From: Brevibacterium permense
Lineage (GTDB): Bacteria > Actinomycetota > Actinomycetes > Actinomycetales > Brevibacteriaceae
Reading direction: 5' to 3'
Assembly (NCBI RefSeq): GCF_013280495.1
Contig: NZ_JABSSX010000002.1
Coordinates: 248,001 to 312,000 of the forward strand
DNA length: 64,000 bases
The position numbers and the translations under genes are program-made. The notes under the pieces were generated by a model, which saw nothing but the letters and a program-made list of their open reading frames with translations, searched no databases and was not told the origin of the DNA. Of the stretch, positions 8,801 to 18,610 are shown one piece after another (within the stretch, counting starts at the first letter, position 1; each line of letters opens with the position of its first letter).

Positions 8801-10030
8801 TCACACGTATTCGGTGAGGATGCGCACCATATAGTCGGCCATGAGACGTCCCTGCAGAGTCGGCTGGAACCAACCGTCCTCCGCACCGTCGGCGTCGAGC
8901 ATCCCCTGCTTGACGAAAGTCCTGATCGCCTGTTCGCTGCCTGGAGCCAGAGAATCGAGGCGCAGCTCGCGGTCGATCCTGGCCGCCAGCATGATCCGTT
9001 CGATCTCCCGAGTCTGAACGTCGAGGACCTCACGACCGATCGACGGGGACTCCCCCGCCAGCAGCCGATCAGCCCAGGCCCGGGGGTGCTTGGCATTCCA
9101 GAACCGGACTCCCCCGACATGGGAATGTGCACCGGGTCCGAAGCCCCACCAGTCGGCATTGCGCCAATAGGCCATATTGTGCTCACAGCGGGTCTCGGTG
9201 CTGGTCGACCAATTGCTCACTTCGTACCAGTGCAGACCGGCAGCGGAGATCGCTGAGTCCGCGATCTCGTATTTGTCGGCCAAATCGTCTTCATCGGGCA
9301 TCGGCAGTTCGCCGCGGCGAACCATCGCGCCCATCTTCGTTCCCGGTTCGACGATGAGGGAATATGCCGAGATGTGATCGACCTCGTTGGACAGGGCCAC
9401 GTCGAGAGAGCGACGCCAATCGTCGATCGACTCCCCCGGAGTTCCGTAGATGAGGTCGAGGCTGAGCTCGAGGTCGGCGTCCTTGACCCAACGGGCCACC
9501 TCGGGGATCTTCTCCGGATCGTGGGTGCGGTCCAAGGTCGCAAGCACGTGCGGCACGGCCGACTGCATACCCATGGAGATGCGGTTGAAACCGGCTCCGG
9601 CAAGGGTCGCGATGTAGGCGGGATCCAAGGTGTCGGGGTTGGCTTCGGTGGTGACTTCGACGTTCTCCGCCAGGCGGAAGCGGGCACGGACATCGTCCAT
9701 CACCCCGGCGAGCACATCCGCTGCGAGCAAGGTCGGAGTGCCTCCGCCGAAGAAGATCGTCGAGACCTCACGGTCGCCGGCCCCCACCTCGGCGAGGGTG
9801 GACACGGACAGATCGAGCTCACGGGCGAGATTGCTGCGGTAGTCCTCGCGGGACGCTCCCGGGCCGAGGTCGTCGGCGGTATAGGTGTTGAAGTCACAGT
9901 AGCCGCAGCGGACCCGGCAGTACGGGACGTGAATGTAGAGGCTCAGCCCCCGCTCGGCGGCCCCGATCCCCACCGATGTCGGCAGCGAACCGTCGCGCGG
10001 AGGGACCTCACCGGTCGGTTGTGCGGGCAC
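8801..10030 (-). CDS. hemW: Radical SAM protein HemW (coproporphyrinogen III oxidase-like)
   Basis: 409-residue radical SAM protein, related to oxygen-independent coproporphyrinogen oxidase but in the HemW group, which binds haem and acts in haem delivery. The iron-sulfur motif CRVRCGYCDF (CxxxCxxC) is at about residue 38, followed by FFGGGTPTLL and MGMQSAVPHVLATLDRTH, which are family signatures; a C-terminal winged-helix part follows. The GTG start at 10030 directly abuts the lepA stop codon with no gap, so the two genes form an operon. The lepA-hemW pair is common in bacteria. Confidence 0.93.
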   Translation of the reverse strand: MPAQPTGEVPPRDGSLPTSVGIGAAERGLSLYIHVPYCRVRCGYCDFNTYTADDLGPGASREDYRSNLARELDLSVSTLAEVGAGDREVSTIFFGGGTPTLLAADVLAGVMDDVRARFRLAENVEVTTEANPDTLDPAYIATLAGAGFNRISMGMQSAVPHVLATLDRTHDPEKIPEVARWVKDADLELSLDLIYGTPGESIDDWRRSLDVALSNEVDHISAYSLIVEPGTKMGAMVRRGELPMPDEDDLADKYEIADSAISAAGLHWYEVSNWSTSTETRCEHNMAYWRNADWWGFGPGAHSHVGGVRFWNAKHPRAWADRLLAGESPSIGREVLDVQTREIERIMLAARIDRELRLDSLAPGSEQAIRTFVKQGMLDADGAEDGWFQPTLQGRLMADYMVRILTEYV

Positions 10031-11899
10031 TTACTTCTTACTGTCCTTCGTTTCCGGCTCATCGGAGGACAAGGCCGCGATGAACGCTTCCTGCGGAACC
10101 TCGACGGTGCCGACCATCTTCATCCGCTTCTTGCCTTCCTTCTGCTTCTCGAGCAGTTTGCGCTTACGGCTGATGTCGCCGCCGTAGCACTTCGAAAGGA
10201 CGTCCTTGCGGATGGCGCGGATGGTCTCGCGGGCGATGATGCGCGAGCCGATGGCCGCCTGGATGGGCACCTCGAACTGCTGGCGCGGGATGAGCTTGCG
10301 CAGCTTCCCGGCCATCGCCACACCGTAGGAGTAGGCGTTGTCGCGGTGGACGATCGCGGAGAATGCATCGACCTGGTCGCCGTGCAGCAGGATGTCGACC
10401 TTGACGAGGTCGGAGGCGTCCTGGCCGTCATCGGAGTAGTCGAGGGAGGCGTAGCCCTTGGTCCGGGACTTCAGCTGATCGAAGAAGTCGAAGACGATCT
10501 CCGCCAACGGCAGGCGATAGCGGATCTCCACACGGTCCGAGGACAGATAGTCCATGCCCTGGAGTTTCCCGCGGCGATCCTGGCACAGTTCCATGACCGC
10601 GCCGATGTAGTCGCTGGGGGTGAGGATGGTGGCCTGCACCATCGGTTCGCGGACTTCCTTGATCTTGCCCGTCGGGTACTCGCTCGGGTTCGTCACCACG
10701 GTCTCCGAACCGTCTTCCATGGTCACGTCGTAGATCACGGACGGGGCGGTGGAGATGAGGTCGAGATCGAACTCCCGTTCCAAGCGGTCGCGCAGGACTT
10801 CGAGGTGGAGGAGCCCGAGGAATCCGCAGCGGAAGCCGAAGCCCAGCGCCGTCGAGGTCTCGGGCTCGTAGGCGAGAGAGGCGTCGTTGAGTTTGAGTTT
10901 GTCGAGAGCGTCGCGCAGCACCGGGTAATCGGATCCGTCGATCGGGAAGAGTCCGGAGAACACCATCGGTTTGGGTTCGCGGTAGCCGCCGAGTGCGTCT
11001 GTTGCAGGTGTCGCGGCCGAGGTGACAGTGTCGCCGACCTTCGACAGCCGCACGTCCTTGACACCGGTGATGAGGTAGCCGACCTCGCCGACCCCCAGTC
11101 CCTTCGTGGCCTTGGGTTCGGGCATGGAGGCGCCGATCTCCAGCAGCTCATGAGTGGTGCCGGTCGACATCATCTGGATCTTCTCGCGTGGGGACAGAGA
11201 GCCGTCGATGACCCGGACATAAGTGACCACACCACGGTAGGTGTCGTAGACGGAGTCGAAGATCATCGCTCGGGCCGGGGCATCGGCATCGCCGACGGGC
11301 GCGGGGATATCGGTGATGATGCGGTCGAGGACCTCCTCGACGCCTTCGCCCGTTTTGCCGGACACGAGCAGGCAGTCCTCGGGTTCGCAGCCGATGAGGT
11401 TGGCGAGCTCTTCCGCATATTTCTCCGGCTGTGCGGCCGGCAGGTCGATCTTGTTGAGCACCGGAATGATCGTCAGATCGTTCTCCATGGCCAGGTACAG
11501 GTTGGCAAGCGTCTGGGCTTCGATGCCCTGAGCGGAGTCGACGAGCAGCAGTGCACCTTCGCAGGCGGCCAAGGACCGCGACACCTCGTAGCTGAAGTCG
11601 ACGTGCCCGGGAGTGTCGATCATGTTGAGCGCGTACGGGGTGTCCTCGTGTTCCCACGGCATCCGCACGGCCTGGGATTTGATTGTGATTCCGCGTTCGC
11701 GTTCGATGTCCATCCGGTCGAGGTACTGGGCGCGCATATCGCGGTTCTCGACGACACCGGTCATCTGGAGCATGCGGTCGGCCAGGGTCGACTTGCCGTG
11801 GTCGATATGAGCGATGATGCAGAAATTGCGAATCAGCTCGGGTGAGGTGGCAGACGGTGAGATCCGCTTTGCAGCTTCCTTATTCACCTGAGGTGACAT
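10031..11899 (-). CDS. lepA: Elongation factor 4 (LepA) back-translocating GTPase
   Basis: 622-residue ribosome-associated GTPase. P-loop AHIDHGKS at residues 30-37, G2/G3 region RGITIK and DTPGHVDF, G4 NKID, then LepA-specific C-terminal sequences including [19 protein letters not shown], which distinguishes it from EF-G. ATG 11899 is preceded by AAAGG at suitable distance; an in-frame start at 11950 has no such site. The divergent EEP gene begins 185 bp away. Confidence 0.97.
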   Translation of the reverse strand: MSPQVNKEAAKRISPSATSPELIRNFCIIAHIDHGKSTLADRMLQMTGVVENRDMRAQYLDRMDIERERGITIKSQAVRMPWEHEDTPYALNMIDTPGHVDFSYEVSRSLAACEGALLLVDSAQGIEAQTLANLYLAMENDLTIIPVLNKIDLPAAQPEKYAEELANLIGCEPEDCLLVSGKTGEGVEEVLDRIITDIPAPVGDADAPARAMIFDSVYDTYRGVVTYVRVIDGSLSPREKIQMMSTGTTHELLEIGASMPEPKATKGLGVGEVGYLITGVKDVRLSKVGDTVTSAATPATDALGGYREPKPMVFSGLFPIDGSDYPVLRDALDKLKLNDASLAYEPETSTALGFGFRCGFLGLLHLEVLRDRLEREFDLDLISTAPSVIYDVTMEDGSETVVTNPSEYPTGKIKEVREPMVQATILTPSDYIGAVMELCQDRRGKLQGMDYLSSDRVEIRYRLPLAEIVFDFFDQLKSRTKGYASLDYSDDGQDASDLVKVDILLHGDQVDAFSAIVHRDNAYSYGVAMAGKLRKLIPRQQFEVPIQAAIGSRIIARETIRAIRKDVLSKCYGGDISRKRKLLEKQKEGKKRMKMVGTVEVPQEAFIAALSSDEPETKDSKK

Positions 11900-12083
11900 G
11901 AACGCCCTTTCTTTGACAGACCAGGTCCCCAGACAGACCGGATCCCCCATTGTTTCATGACTTGCGCGCGGACCTGGAATTTACGGTCGTGTGCGGGCTG
12001 GTCGGACGCGTCTTTCGCGATTCGACCGCGCCGAGAGGTGCCGACCCCTGCACCGAATGCCGCCGATCGGGGAAGATGGAGTC

Positions 12084-12848
12084 ATGAGCGAATTCCGGGT
12101 CATGAGCTTCAACCTCCGCTATCCCGCGATGGACGGTCATCCGGTGGCCGAGCGGCTGCCCATTGCCGCCGAACTCATCCGGCGTGCACGTCCGCACCTC
12201 ATCGGCACCCAGGAGGGTGAACTCGACCAGCTCGAGACGCTCATCAGCCTGCTGCCCGAGGAGTACATCTGGCTCGGAGAGGGCCACTCCGGTGGCAACT
12301 CCGGCGAGTTCACAGCCGTGATCCTCGATTCGAAGCGCTTCGATGTGGAAACCGTGGACATCAGCTGGCTGTCCGAACAGCCCGACACCGTGGCCTCGGA
12401 ATCGTGGGGAGTCTCGCATGCGCGCACCCTGACGACGGTCGATGTCCGTGACCTCGCATCCGACCGGCGGCTGCGTGTGCTCAACACCCACCTCGATCAC
12501 AAGTCCGAGCGCGCCCGTCTCGAGTCCGGTCGGATCATGGCCGAGACCATCGCCGAGGCGGCCCATCCCTGCGTGGTCACCGGTGACTTCAACGTCGCCA
12601 CCGGCTCCCCGGTCTACAACTTCTTCTGCACCGAGCTCGGCCTCACCGACACCGCAGCCGAGGTCCCCGGTGAGGACATCGGCACCTTCCACCGCTACAA
12701 GGGGCCGAAGGCAGGCGAGCCGCGCATCGACTGGATCCTCACAAGCCCGGGCCTGCGCACACTGTCCACGCGCATCGACACGTTCGAGGTCGACGGGAAG
12801 TACCCTTCCGACCATTTCCCCGTCGAGGCGGTCCTCGAATTCTCGTGA
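12084..12848 (+). CDS. Endonuclease/exonuclease/phosphatase (EEP) family protein
   Basis: 254-residue DNase I-like metal-dependent phosphoesterase. Motifs in order: MSFNLRYP, TQEGEL (metal-binding Glu), NTHLDH, TGDFNV (Asp/Asn), RIDWIL and SDHFPVEA (catalytic Asp-His). No signal peptide, so it is probably cytoplasmic. ATG 12084 places the conserved RVMSFNLR at the N-terminus and has GGAAGATGGA upstream. Substrate is not predictable from the fold, which spans nucleases, inositol phosphatases and lipid phosphodiesterases. Confidence 0.88.
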   Translation: MSEFRVMSFNLRYPAMDGHPVAERLPIAAELIRRARPHLIGTQEGELDQLETLISLLPEEYIWLGEGHSGGNSGEFTAVILDSKRFDVETVDISWLSEQPDTVASESWGVSHARTLTTVDVRDLASDRRLRVLNTHLDHKSERARLESGRIMAETIAEAAHPCVVTGDFNVATGSPVYNFFCTELGLTDTAAEVPGEDIGTFHRYKGPKAGEPRIDWILTSPGLRTLSTRIDTFEVDGKYPSDHFPVEAVLEFS

Positions 12849-12928
12849 CCGTGACTGCTCGTTCGCCGGACCGTGACGGCACACAGTTCTTTGCAGCCTG
12901 TGACAGCCGGCTCGTTTAGGCTGGACAT

Positions 12929-13543
12929 ATGAATTGGAGATCACTGGTCAATCGGGCCGCGAGAATCGGTGTCCGCGAAGGGCTGCGCTATCTGCGCCAA
13001 TCGCAGTCGAAGAAGAACTCCGGAGGCGCATCGCAGCCGACGGATGGCAGCCGGCCGAATCCGGCACGGTCCGGCGGTGGAGGTGCCACCTCGGCGGGTT
13101 CTGCCGATCGTTCCGACTCGGGCGGCCAGGGCGGATCCGGTGCGTATCCCGGCGATTACACTGGCTCAATCACGGTCAGCTACTCCCCCGACTTCGACGG
13201 CGACGCCGATCCGGGCGAAGTCGTCTGGGGGTGAGTCCCCTTCGAGGAGGACCACTCGCAGGGCAAGGATCGACCGTCTCTCGTCGTCGGACGTGACGGC
13301 AGCTGGGTGCTCGCGCTCATGCTCACCAGCAAAGATCACATCCCCGGCGGCGTCGGCGAGGTCCGAGAGGATCGGCACGCGAAGTGGATGAACATCGGCA
13401 CCGGGGACTGGGATTCGCAGGGGCGGCCCTCGGAGCTCCGCCTCGATCGCATCGTCCGGCTCGATCCCGATTCGATCCGCAGGGAAGGCGCGATCCTGCC
13501 CCGCGACGTCTTCGACCGGGTGGCCGAGCACATCTCCGGCTGA
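12929..13543 (+). pseudogene. PemK/MazF family toxin-like gene interrupted by an in-frame TGA
   Basis: One frame is open from ATG 12929 through to the stop at 13541-13543 except for a single TGA at 13232-13234. The first part (101 codons) has a basic start (NWRSLVNRAARIGVREGLRY), a disordered Ser/Gly linker and YPGDYTGSITVSY; the second continues as VPFEEDHSQGKDRPSLVVG, TSKDH and WMNIGTGDWD, which is the PemK/MazF-like fold of conserved actinobacterial proteins. Family members carry a Trp at the TGA position (GEVVW-x-W-VPxEED), so a single TGG-to-TGA change explains it. No SD; a TAGGCT box lies six bases before the ATG, suggesting a leaderless mRNA. Could be a real nonsense mutation, a base-call error or a readthrough site. 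Confidence 0.85.
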
Positions 13544-13789
13544 GATCCGGCCGCCCGGCCGAGCGAAGCTTTCATCTTCCCTGCGCAGCCGGGCCCCACA
13601 GGGATTTCCAGCCCGGGACCAGAGTCTGTATCATAGGTGATTGTGTCTTCATCAAGGCGTGTGTCTCGCCGAGGTCGGGTGAAGATGCCGTCGGATTCGA
13701 TGTCGTCGATGTGTTTCCCCGCGGAGATGATCATGTCGGTTCGATGCGCCCTCACGACCATGTACCACTAACACGAAAGAGTGTTGAAA

Positions 13790-14050
13790 TTGGCTAATAT
13801 CAAGTCCCAGATCAAGCGGATCAAGACCAACGAGAAGGCTCGTCAGCGCAACAAGGCTGTCCGGTCCGAGGTTCGGTCCTACGTCCGCGTCGTTCGCGAG
13901 AACATTGCTGCCGGCAACAAGGAAGGGGCACAGCAGGCTTATGCTGTGGCTGCCCGCAAGCTCGACAAGGCTGTTTCGAAGGGTGTTCTGCACAAGAACA
14001 ACGCTGCGAACCGCAAGTCGCGCCTGGCCACGCAGATCAACGCTCTCTGA
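13790..14050 (+). CDS. rpsT: 30S ribosomal protein S20
   Basis: 86-residue Lys/Arg/Ala-rich primary 16S rRNA-binding protein. The sequence [20 protein letters not shown] is typical of S20. TTG at 13790 gives the normal N-terminus; GTG at 13781 would add MLK. The 247-bp region upstream (13544-13789) has no gene; it contains a TATCAT box at about 13630 that would give a leader of roughly 150 bases. A strong terminator follows at 14075. Confidence 0.97.
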   Translation: MANIKSQIKRIKTNEKARQRNKAVRSEVRSYVRVVRENIAAGNKEGAQQAYAVAARKLDKAVSKGVLHKNNAANRKSRLATQINAL

Positions 14051-14074
14051 GCGCACGACTGAGGCTATAGCTTC

Positions 14075-14106
14075 ACGGGGTCCGAACCACACGGTTCGGA
14101 CCCCGT
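14075..14106 (+). terminator. rpsT terminator hairpin
   Basis: Perfect 14-bp stem (14075-14088 and 14093-14106) with an ACAC loop, followed by TCTCTTCCCC. Located 25 bp after the rpsT stop. Confidence 0.85.
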
Positions 14107-14117
14107 TCTCTTCCCCT

Positions 14118-14181
14118 ATTACTACCTGACGGCGGCCCAGCAACCGCGCGCGGGGTTGCTGGGCCGCCGTCAGGTAGTAAT
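14118..14181. repeat. Dispersed palindromic element, copy 1 (downstream of holA)
   Basis: 28-bp perfect inverted arms around an eight-base centre (GCGCGCGG). Arms contain CTACCTGACGGCGGCCCAG, shared with the copies at 43086, 48887 and 50396. The right end touches the holA stop codon (14181-14183), and rpsT converges from the other side, so it can serve as holA terminator. Confidence 0.9.
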
Positions 14182-15164
14182 TAGCGGGTTTTGGCTAGGC
14201 GGGCGACTTCTGAGACGAACCATTCAACGGCGTAGACGGGGTCGCGTCCCCCGCCCTTGACAGCCGCATCGGCCTCGGCTGCGGCGATGAGCGACTGGCC
14301 GAGCGCCACCTCATTCCACCGCCTCACCTCACGGCGGGCCCGATCGACCTGCCACGGAGCCATCTTCAACTCGGAAGCCAGCTCGCCGCTGGTGCCTGAG
14401 AAACCCTGCACCTTCGCCATGCCGCGCAGCTTCATCGCGACTGCCGCTACCAGCGGGACCGGGTCGGACCCCGTCGACAGCGCATGCCTGAGCAGGCTGA
14501 GTGCGTTCTTCGCATCTCCGACCACTGCCGCATCGGCGACCTTGAAGCCGGTGGCTTCGACACGGCCGCCATAGTACTGGTCGACGACCTCGGCGGTGAT
14601 CGTGCCCTCGGTGTCTTCGATGAGCTGGTCGACTCCGGCATTGAGTTCGGCGAGGTCGGAGCCCAGCGCCGACATGAGCGCGGCCATTCCCGCTTCGTCG
14701 ATGCGCCGCTTCGCGGACTTGAACCGAGTCTGCGCGAACTTCGCCCGGTCGCTTTCGTTCTTCAGCACCGCCGCGTCGATGCGGGGAAAGCCGGCGGAGT
14801 CGAGTTTCTTGATGAGCTTCGCTCCCCGATTGCCGCCGGCGTGCAGCAGCACCACGACGGCGTCATCGTTCGGAGCGTCCAGATAGTCGAGCGCGTCACC
14901 CAGGAAGTCTTCCGAACACTTCTCGACCGCATCGACGATGATGAGCTTCGAGGACGAGAACAGAGACGGTGAAGCCGCCATCGCCAACTCGCCGGCCTGG
15001 TAACCGGCAGCGTCGAATTCGATCTCTTCGGGATCCTGTTTCCGTGCGGCCGACACGATGCGGTCCTTGGCCATGCGCACGAGCACCGATTCGCCACCGG
15101 ATATCATGACGACAGGGGCGGGTTTCGCCGAGCTCCACGGGATCAGGGTCTTCTTCACTGCCAT
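14181..15164 (-). CDS. holA: DNA polymerase III delta subunit
   Basis: 327-residue clamp-loader delta subunit that opens the beta sliding clamp. N-terminal AAA-like domain with ISGGESVLV and KLIIVDAVEKCSEDFLGD; middle VVVLLHAGGNRG; C-terminal region with ALSTGSDPVPLVAAVAMKLR, where clamp-loader delta subunits have their collar domain. ATG 15164 is chosen; a TAGGCT box lies seven bases upstream, suggesting a leaderless transcript. The position downstream of comEA-comEC is the conserved context of holA. Its stop codon overlaps the palindromic element at 14118. Confidence 0.94.
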   Translation of the reverse strand: MAVKKTLIPWSSAKPAPVVMISGGESVLVRMAKDRIVSAARKQDPEEIEFDAAGYQAGELAMAASPSLFSSSKLIIVDAVEKCSEDFLGDALDYLDAPNDDAVVVLLHAGGNRGAKLIKKLDSAGFPRIDAAVLKNESDRAKFAQTRFKSAKRRIDEAGMAALMSALGSDLAELNAGVDQLIEDTEGTITAEVVDQYYGGRVEATGFKVADAAVVGDAKNALSLLRHALSTGSDPVPLVAAVAMKLRGMAKVQGFSGTSGELASELKMAPWQVDRARREVRRWNEVALGQSLIAAAEADAAVKGGGRDPVYAVEWFVSEVARLAKTR

Positions 15165-15224
15165 GGACCCCAGCCTATCGCGGCTGCCCGACATGACCGG
15201 CATGGCGGACCGACACCCGCCATC

Positions 15225-17519
15225 TCATCCCTTGTCCTCCGGACACCTGTGCCCCGTGCTGAATCGACTCTGCGCGTAGAGCGCAACCGAACCGCAGTGA
15301 TCGGTGCGCAGCACTGGCACGGGACCGAAGGAGCGCAGCGACTTCTCACTCGGATGCCCGTAGCTGTTCTCCCCCACCGAGACGACGCCGAGGCCGGGAG
15401 CCGCGACCGCGAAAAACTCGGGAGCCAGATCGGAGGAACCATGGTGCGGTGCGACGAGCACATCCACCGGCCGCACCTGTTGAGCGAGCACATACTGCTC
15501 CTCGGCTCCGACGTCGCCGGGCAGGAGAGTGCTCAGACCCTCCTGTTCGACCCGCACCACCAGGGAGTCTTCGTTGCGCAGCTGCTCGTCCTCTGCCGCA
15601 GGTACCGAGCGCAGGGGCGGCCACAGCACCTCCACGCTCGCTGCCTCGAAGCTCAGCGTCTGACCACGGTGGGTGGGAACCAGCTCGGCACTGGTGTCAG
15701 CGATCACGCGCCTGGCCTCGGGCGAGGTCACGACGTTCGCGGAGACGAACAGCCGGTCAACCGTGCGCCCCCACGTCGTGCCCGCGTAGCCGGCGAAATG
15801 GTCGGCGTCGAAGTGGGAGATGAGCAGATCGAATTCCTCGACCCCGGATTCGTCGAGGCAGTTGTCGATGGGTTTCGCCTCACGCCCAGTGTCGACGACG
15901 AGACCCCGACCATCACCGAGGTTGATGATGGCAGCCGAACCCTGACCGACATCGCAGACGAGCACCAGCCAATCCGCTGCAGGCGGCTTCGCCCGCACAG
16001 TGACGATCACGGCGGCCATGAGCAGGCAGCACAGGACGAGGACGGGCAGACCCCAGAGGCGACGACGTACGAGCATCCACGTACCGGCCACGGCGAGGCC
16101 GAGCAGACCGAGCGCCAGCAGCGTTCCGAGCGGCGGCACCGGCCAGTCCAGTGCCGCTCCCGGCAGTGCGGCGCAGACTCGGGCGGCGAGGACGATCCAC
16201 CAGGCCGGGAAGGACCCGATCCACGCCAGCAAGGCAGAGGCGAAGTCGGCTCCGGGCAGCCCAGTCGTCGCCATGCCGGTGGCCACGAGGCTGAGGAAGC
16301 CCGCCACCGTCGCCGGCATGACCGCCGGCGCGGCCGCGGCGTTGGCAGCCACCGACCACAGTCCGATGCGCGGGTCGATCGCCACGAGCACCGGGGTGCA
16401 CGCGAGCTGGGCGACGAAGGGCACGATGAGCGCGGTCACGAGCACCGTGGGCAGCAAAGGCAGGTGCACGGCGAGACGGCGCAGCAGGATCGGGACGACG
16501 AACATGATCGCGGCCGTAGAGACCACGGACAGGACGAACCCCACCGAGGTGGCCAACACCGGCACGAAGGCGAGCAGCAGGCTCGCGGTCGAGCACATGA
16601 CCGCGACCGGGGAGATCCCGCCGCCGCGCAGGAACACGAGTGCCGCCGCAATCGCCATGCCGGCGGCTCGGATGGCGCTGGGTTCGAACCCGACGATGAA
16701 GACGTAGCCGAGGCAGGTGAGCACTCCGATGCTCACGCGCAGCCGTGGGCCGGCTCGGCAGGCTCCGGCGAGCAGTCCGGCACCGAGGCTGACGATCGTG
16801 ACGTTGCTGCCCGACACGGCCGAGACGTGGGTGAGGGAGACGACCCGCATATCGTCGATCATCCGGTCGTCCTGAGGCGAGGTGTCACCGACGACGAGCC
16901 CAGGCAGCAGCCGTCCGCCGTCGTTGCCGGCGGCGAGAGAATCGACGCGGAGTTCGGTGCGCAGCTGCTCACGCCACTGCCACAGTCGGTTCGGTTCTTC
17001 GAGCACCTGTGGTTCCGTCTCGGTCGAGCGGATATCGTCGAGGCGCTGAGTGCGCATCCGCACAGTCGCTCCGTCGGCAGCGATTTCGGGACTGAGCACG
17101 TGAGTGAAACCGGTGGAGGTGAGCAGGGTCAGTCGCGTCCAACCGGACGCTCCGGGTTCGCTGTGGCCGACGACGATCCCCGTGGTCTCGGCCTCCTCAT
17201 CCGGTCCGTGGGCGGCGGCCAGGGCGGTGATCTGGATCGTCAGCAGACATGTGAAGACGAGAACCCCGACACCGAGGTGGTGGTGCCGACGCAGGATCAC
17301 GATCCCGAGGACTCCGAGCACGGGAACGCCGAAGAGCACCCACGGCTCCGGTGACAGGAGAGCGCTGGCCCAGAGGCCGGCAGCACAGCAGAGGAGACGG
17401 ACGGAGCCCGGCCACAGCGCCGCCCGCTCCCGCACCCAGGCAACCGCGGACGCGCACCCATGTCGCAGAGCAATCAGTCTGCGCTCCCACGCCAGGCGCC
17501 GAGACCGCCTCGTCCGCAT
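15225..17519 (-). CDS. comEC: ComEC/Rec2 family DNA-uptake membrane protein
   Basis: About 764-residue polytopic protein forming the inner-membrane channel for transforming DNA. N-terminal helices and DUF4131-like region (about 1-250), the competence domain with HVSAVSGSNVTIVSL at about 250, several further helices, and a C-terminal metallo-beta-lactamase-like domain with VCDVGQGSA, VVDTGREA and HFDADHFAGY, so the catalytic-type His/Asp motif is kept. The start is uncertain: ATG 17519 lies 28 bp after the comEA stop but has no clear ribosome binding site. The open frame continues upstream into comEA in another reading phase, which is not coding. Confidence 0.92.
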   Translation of the reverse strand: MRTRRSRRLAWERRLIALRHGCASAVAWVRERAALWPGSVRLLCCAAGLWASALLSPEPWVLFGVPVLGVLGIVILRRHHHLGVGVLVFTCLLTIQITALAAAHGPDEEAETTGIVVGHSEPGASGWTRLTLLTSTGFTHVLSPEIAADGATVRMRTQRLDDIRSTETEPQVLEEPNRLWQWREQLRTELRVDSLAAGNDGGRLLPGLVVGDTSPQDDRMIDDMRVVSLTHVSAVSGSNVTIVSLGAGLLAGACRAGPRLRVSIGVLTCLGYVFIVGFEPSAIRAAGMAIAAALVFLRGGGISPVAVMCSTASLLLAFVPVLATSVGFVLSVVSTAAIMFVVPILLRRLAVHLPLLPTVLVTALIVPFVAQLACTPVLVAIDPRIGLWSVAANAAAAPAVMPATVAGFLSLVATGMATTGLPGADFASALLAWIGSFPAWWIVLAARVCAALPGAALDWPVPPLGTLLALGLLGLAVAGTWMLVRRRLWGLPVLVLCCLLMAAVIVTVRAKPPAADWLVLVCDVGQGSAAIINLGDGRGLVVDTGREAKPIDNCLDESGVEEFDLLISHFDADHFAGYAGTTWGRTVDRLFVSANVVTSPEARRVIADTSAELVPTHRGQTLSFEAASVEVLWPPLRSVPAAEDEQLRNEDSLVVRVEQEGLSTLLPGDVGAEEQYVLAQQVRPVDVLVAPHHGSSDLAPEFFAVAAPGLGVVSVGENSYGHPSEKSLRSFGPVPVLRTDHCGSVALYAQSRFSTGHRCPEDKG

Positions 17520-17547
17520 CCGTGAGTGCGCCGCTGCGGGGCCCGGG

Positions 17548-18483
17548 TCAGCCGACCGTGACAAGGTCTTTGAGGCTTTCGAAGGTCTTCGGCCCGATGC
17601 CTTTGACGAGCAGCAGATCATCGACGCTCGCGAACGGCTGCTGGGTGCGATGGCTGATGATCGCCTCGGCTGTGACCGGTCCGACCCCGGGCAGCGTCTC
17701 CAAGGTGGTGGCATCGGCGGTGTTGAGGTCGACCTTCCCCGCCTGACCGGGTGCCCCGCCGCTCGCGGCTGCAGATGAATTCGCAGTTCCCGGCGAACCG
17801 CCGCCTCCTCCCGCGCCCGCTCCCCCACTTCCATCCGAACCGGTTCCGTCCTGACGGGTTCCGTTCGCCCCAGCCCCGTTCGCATCGGCACCATCGACTC
17901 CGGCTGCCGGTTCTTCACCTTCGGTCGGGATGTGGATCTGCTCACCGTCGGCGAGCACGCGCGCCAGATTCACCGCTTCGCCGTCGGCTCCGGCGCTCAG
18001 TCCTCCAGCGGCTTCGACTGCGTCCTGGACCCGCGCACCTGCCTTCAGCGTGACCACGGAGGGGTCGTTGACCGCCCCGGTGATATGGACGATCACCTCG
18101 CCGTTCGCATTCGCCGACTTCGCCGAGGCGGCTCCTTCCCGTCCTGCGGCTGATCCCCCCGATCCTTCACCGGCTTCTCCTGTTTCACCGCCCTCGCCGG
18201 TCGCGGCAGGCGACTGACCGGCGCCTGCGTCTTGGCCGGGATCGTCACCGCCGCCCACGGGCGAATGCTGTGGAGCGGGACGGAAGAGGAAGAAGGCGAG
18301 AACGAGGATTCCGACTGTGGCGATGCCGAGAGCTGCCAGCACGGGCAGACGCACGCGACGGGGCTCGACGAGTTCTTCCTCACCGGCGGTGTCGGCGGTA
18401 TAGACGTCGCCCGGCACCCAACCGCCGCGCTCGGCACTGGCGCCCAGGAGGCCGGCGAAACGATCATCCGGAGACACAGCCAT
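17548..18483 (-). CDS. comEA: ComEA family helix-hairpin-helix DNA-binding protein
   Basis: 311-residue membrane-anchored DNA receptor of the competence system. Cytoplasmic N-terminus, one membrane helix at about 47-67, an extracytoplasmic Gly/Ser-rich linker, an SLBB domain at about 127-190 (VIVHITGAVNDPSVVTL), a second long Gly/Ser/Asn linker, and two C-terminal HhH motifs (KVDLNTADATTLETLPGVG; LLLVKGIGPKTFESL). A TAACCT box six bases before the ATG suggests leaderless transcription. comEC follows at once. Presence of comEA-comEC does not by itself prove natural competence. Confidence 0.94.
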   Translation of the reverse strand: MAVSPDDRFAGLLGASAERGGWVPGDVYTADTAGEEELVEPRRVRLPVLAALGIATVGILVLAFFLFRPAPQHSPVGGGDDPGQDAGAGQSPAATGEGGETGEAGEGSGGSAAGREGAASAKSANANGEVIVHITGAVNDPSVVTLKAGARVQDAVEAAGGLSAGADGEAVNLARVLADGEQIHIPTEGEEPAAGVDGADANGAGANGTRQDGTGSDGSGGAGAGGGGGSPGTANSSAAASGGAPGQAGKVDLNTADATTLETLPGVGPVTAEAIISHRTQQPFASVDDLLLVKGIGPKTFESLKDLVTVG

Positions 18484-18534
18484 GGTCCGAGGTTAGGAAG
18501 CTCCGACACACAGCAGCCAGGGCGGAATCGTCGC

Positions 18535-18561
18535 CTGTGGACAGCGCATCTGCGTCCACAG
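18535..18561 (-). terminator. Hairpin between degV and comEA
   Basis: Eight-bp perfect arms CTGTGGAC/GTCCACAG around an eleven-base loop, 50 bp after the degV stop on the minus strand. No T tract; plausible degV terminator. Confidence 0.45.
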
Positions 18562-18610
18562 CGCAGAGGCGACCAAGTCACCCGAGCATCCCCAGGCAGG
18601 AATGTGTGAG

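Noticed and set aside
14118..14181. Palindromic elements as a CRISPR array or as tRNA-like structures
   Set aside because: Copies are single and kilobases apart, with no spacers, and fold as one long hairpin rather than a cloverleaf.
15249..17354. 701-codon open frame on the plus strand opposite comEC
   Set aside because: Its product is His/Arg/Gly/Asp-rich without domain signatures, while comEC on the other strand has all family motifs.
17520..17945. N-terminal extension of the comEC frame into comEA
   Set aside because: This stretch is comEA read in another phase; comEA is firmly identified by its SLBB and HhH domains.
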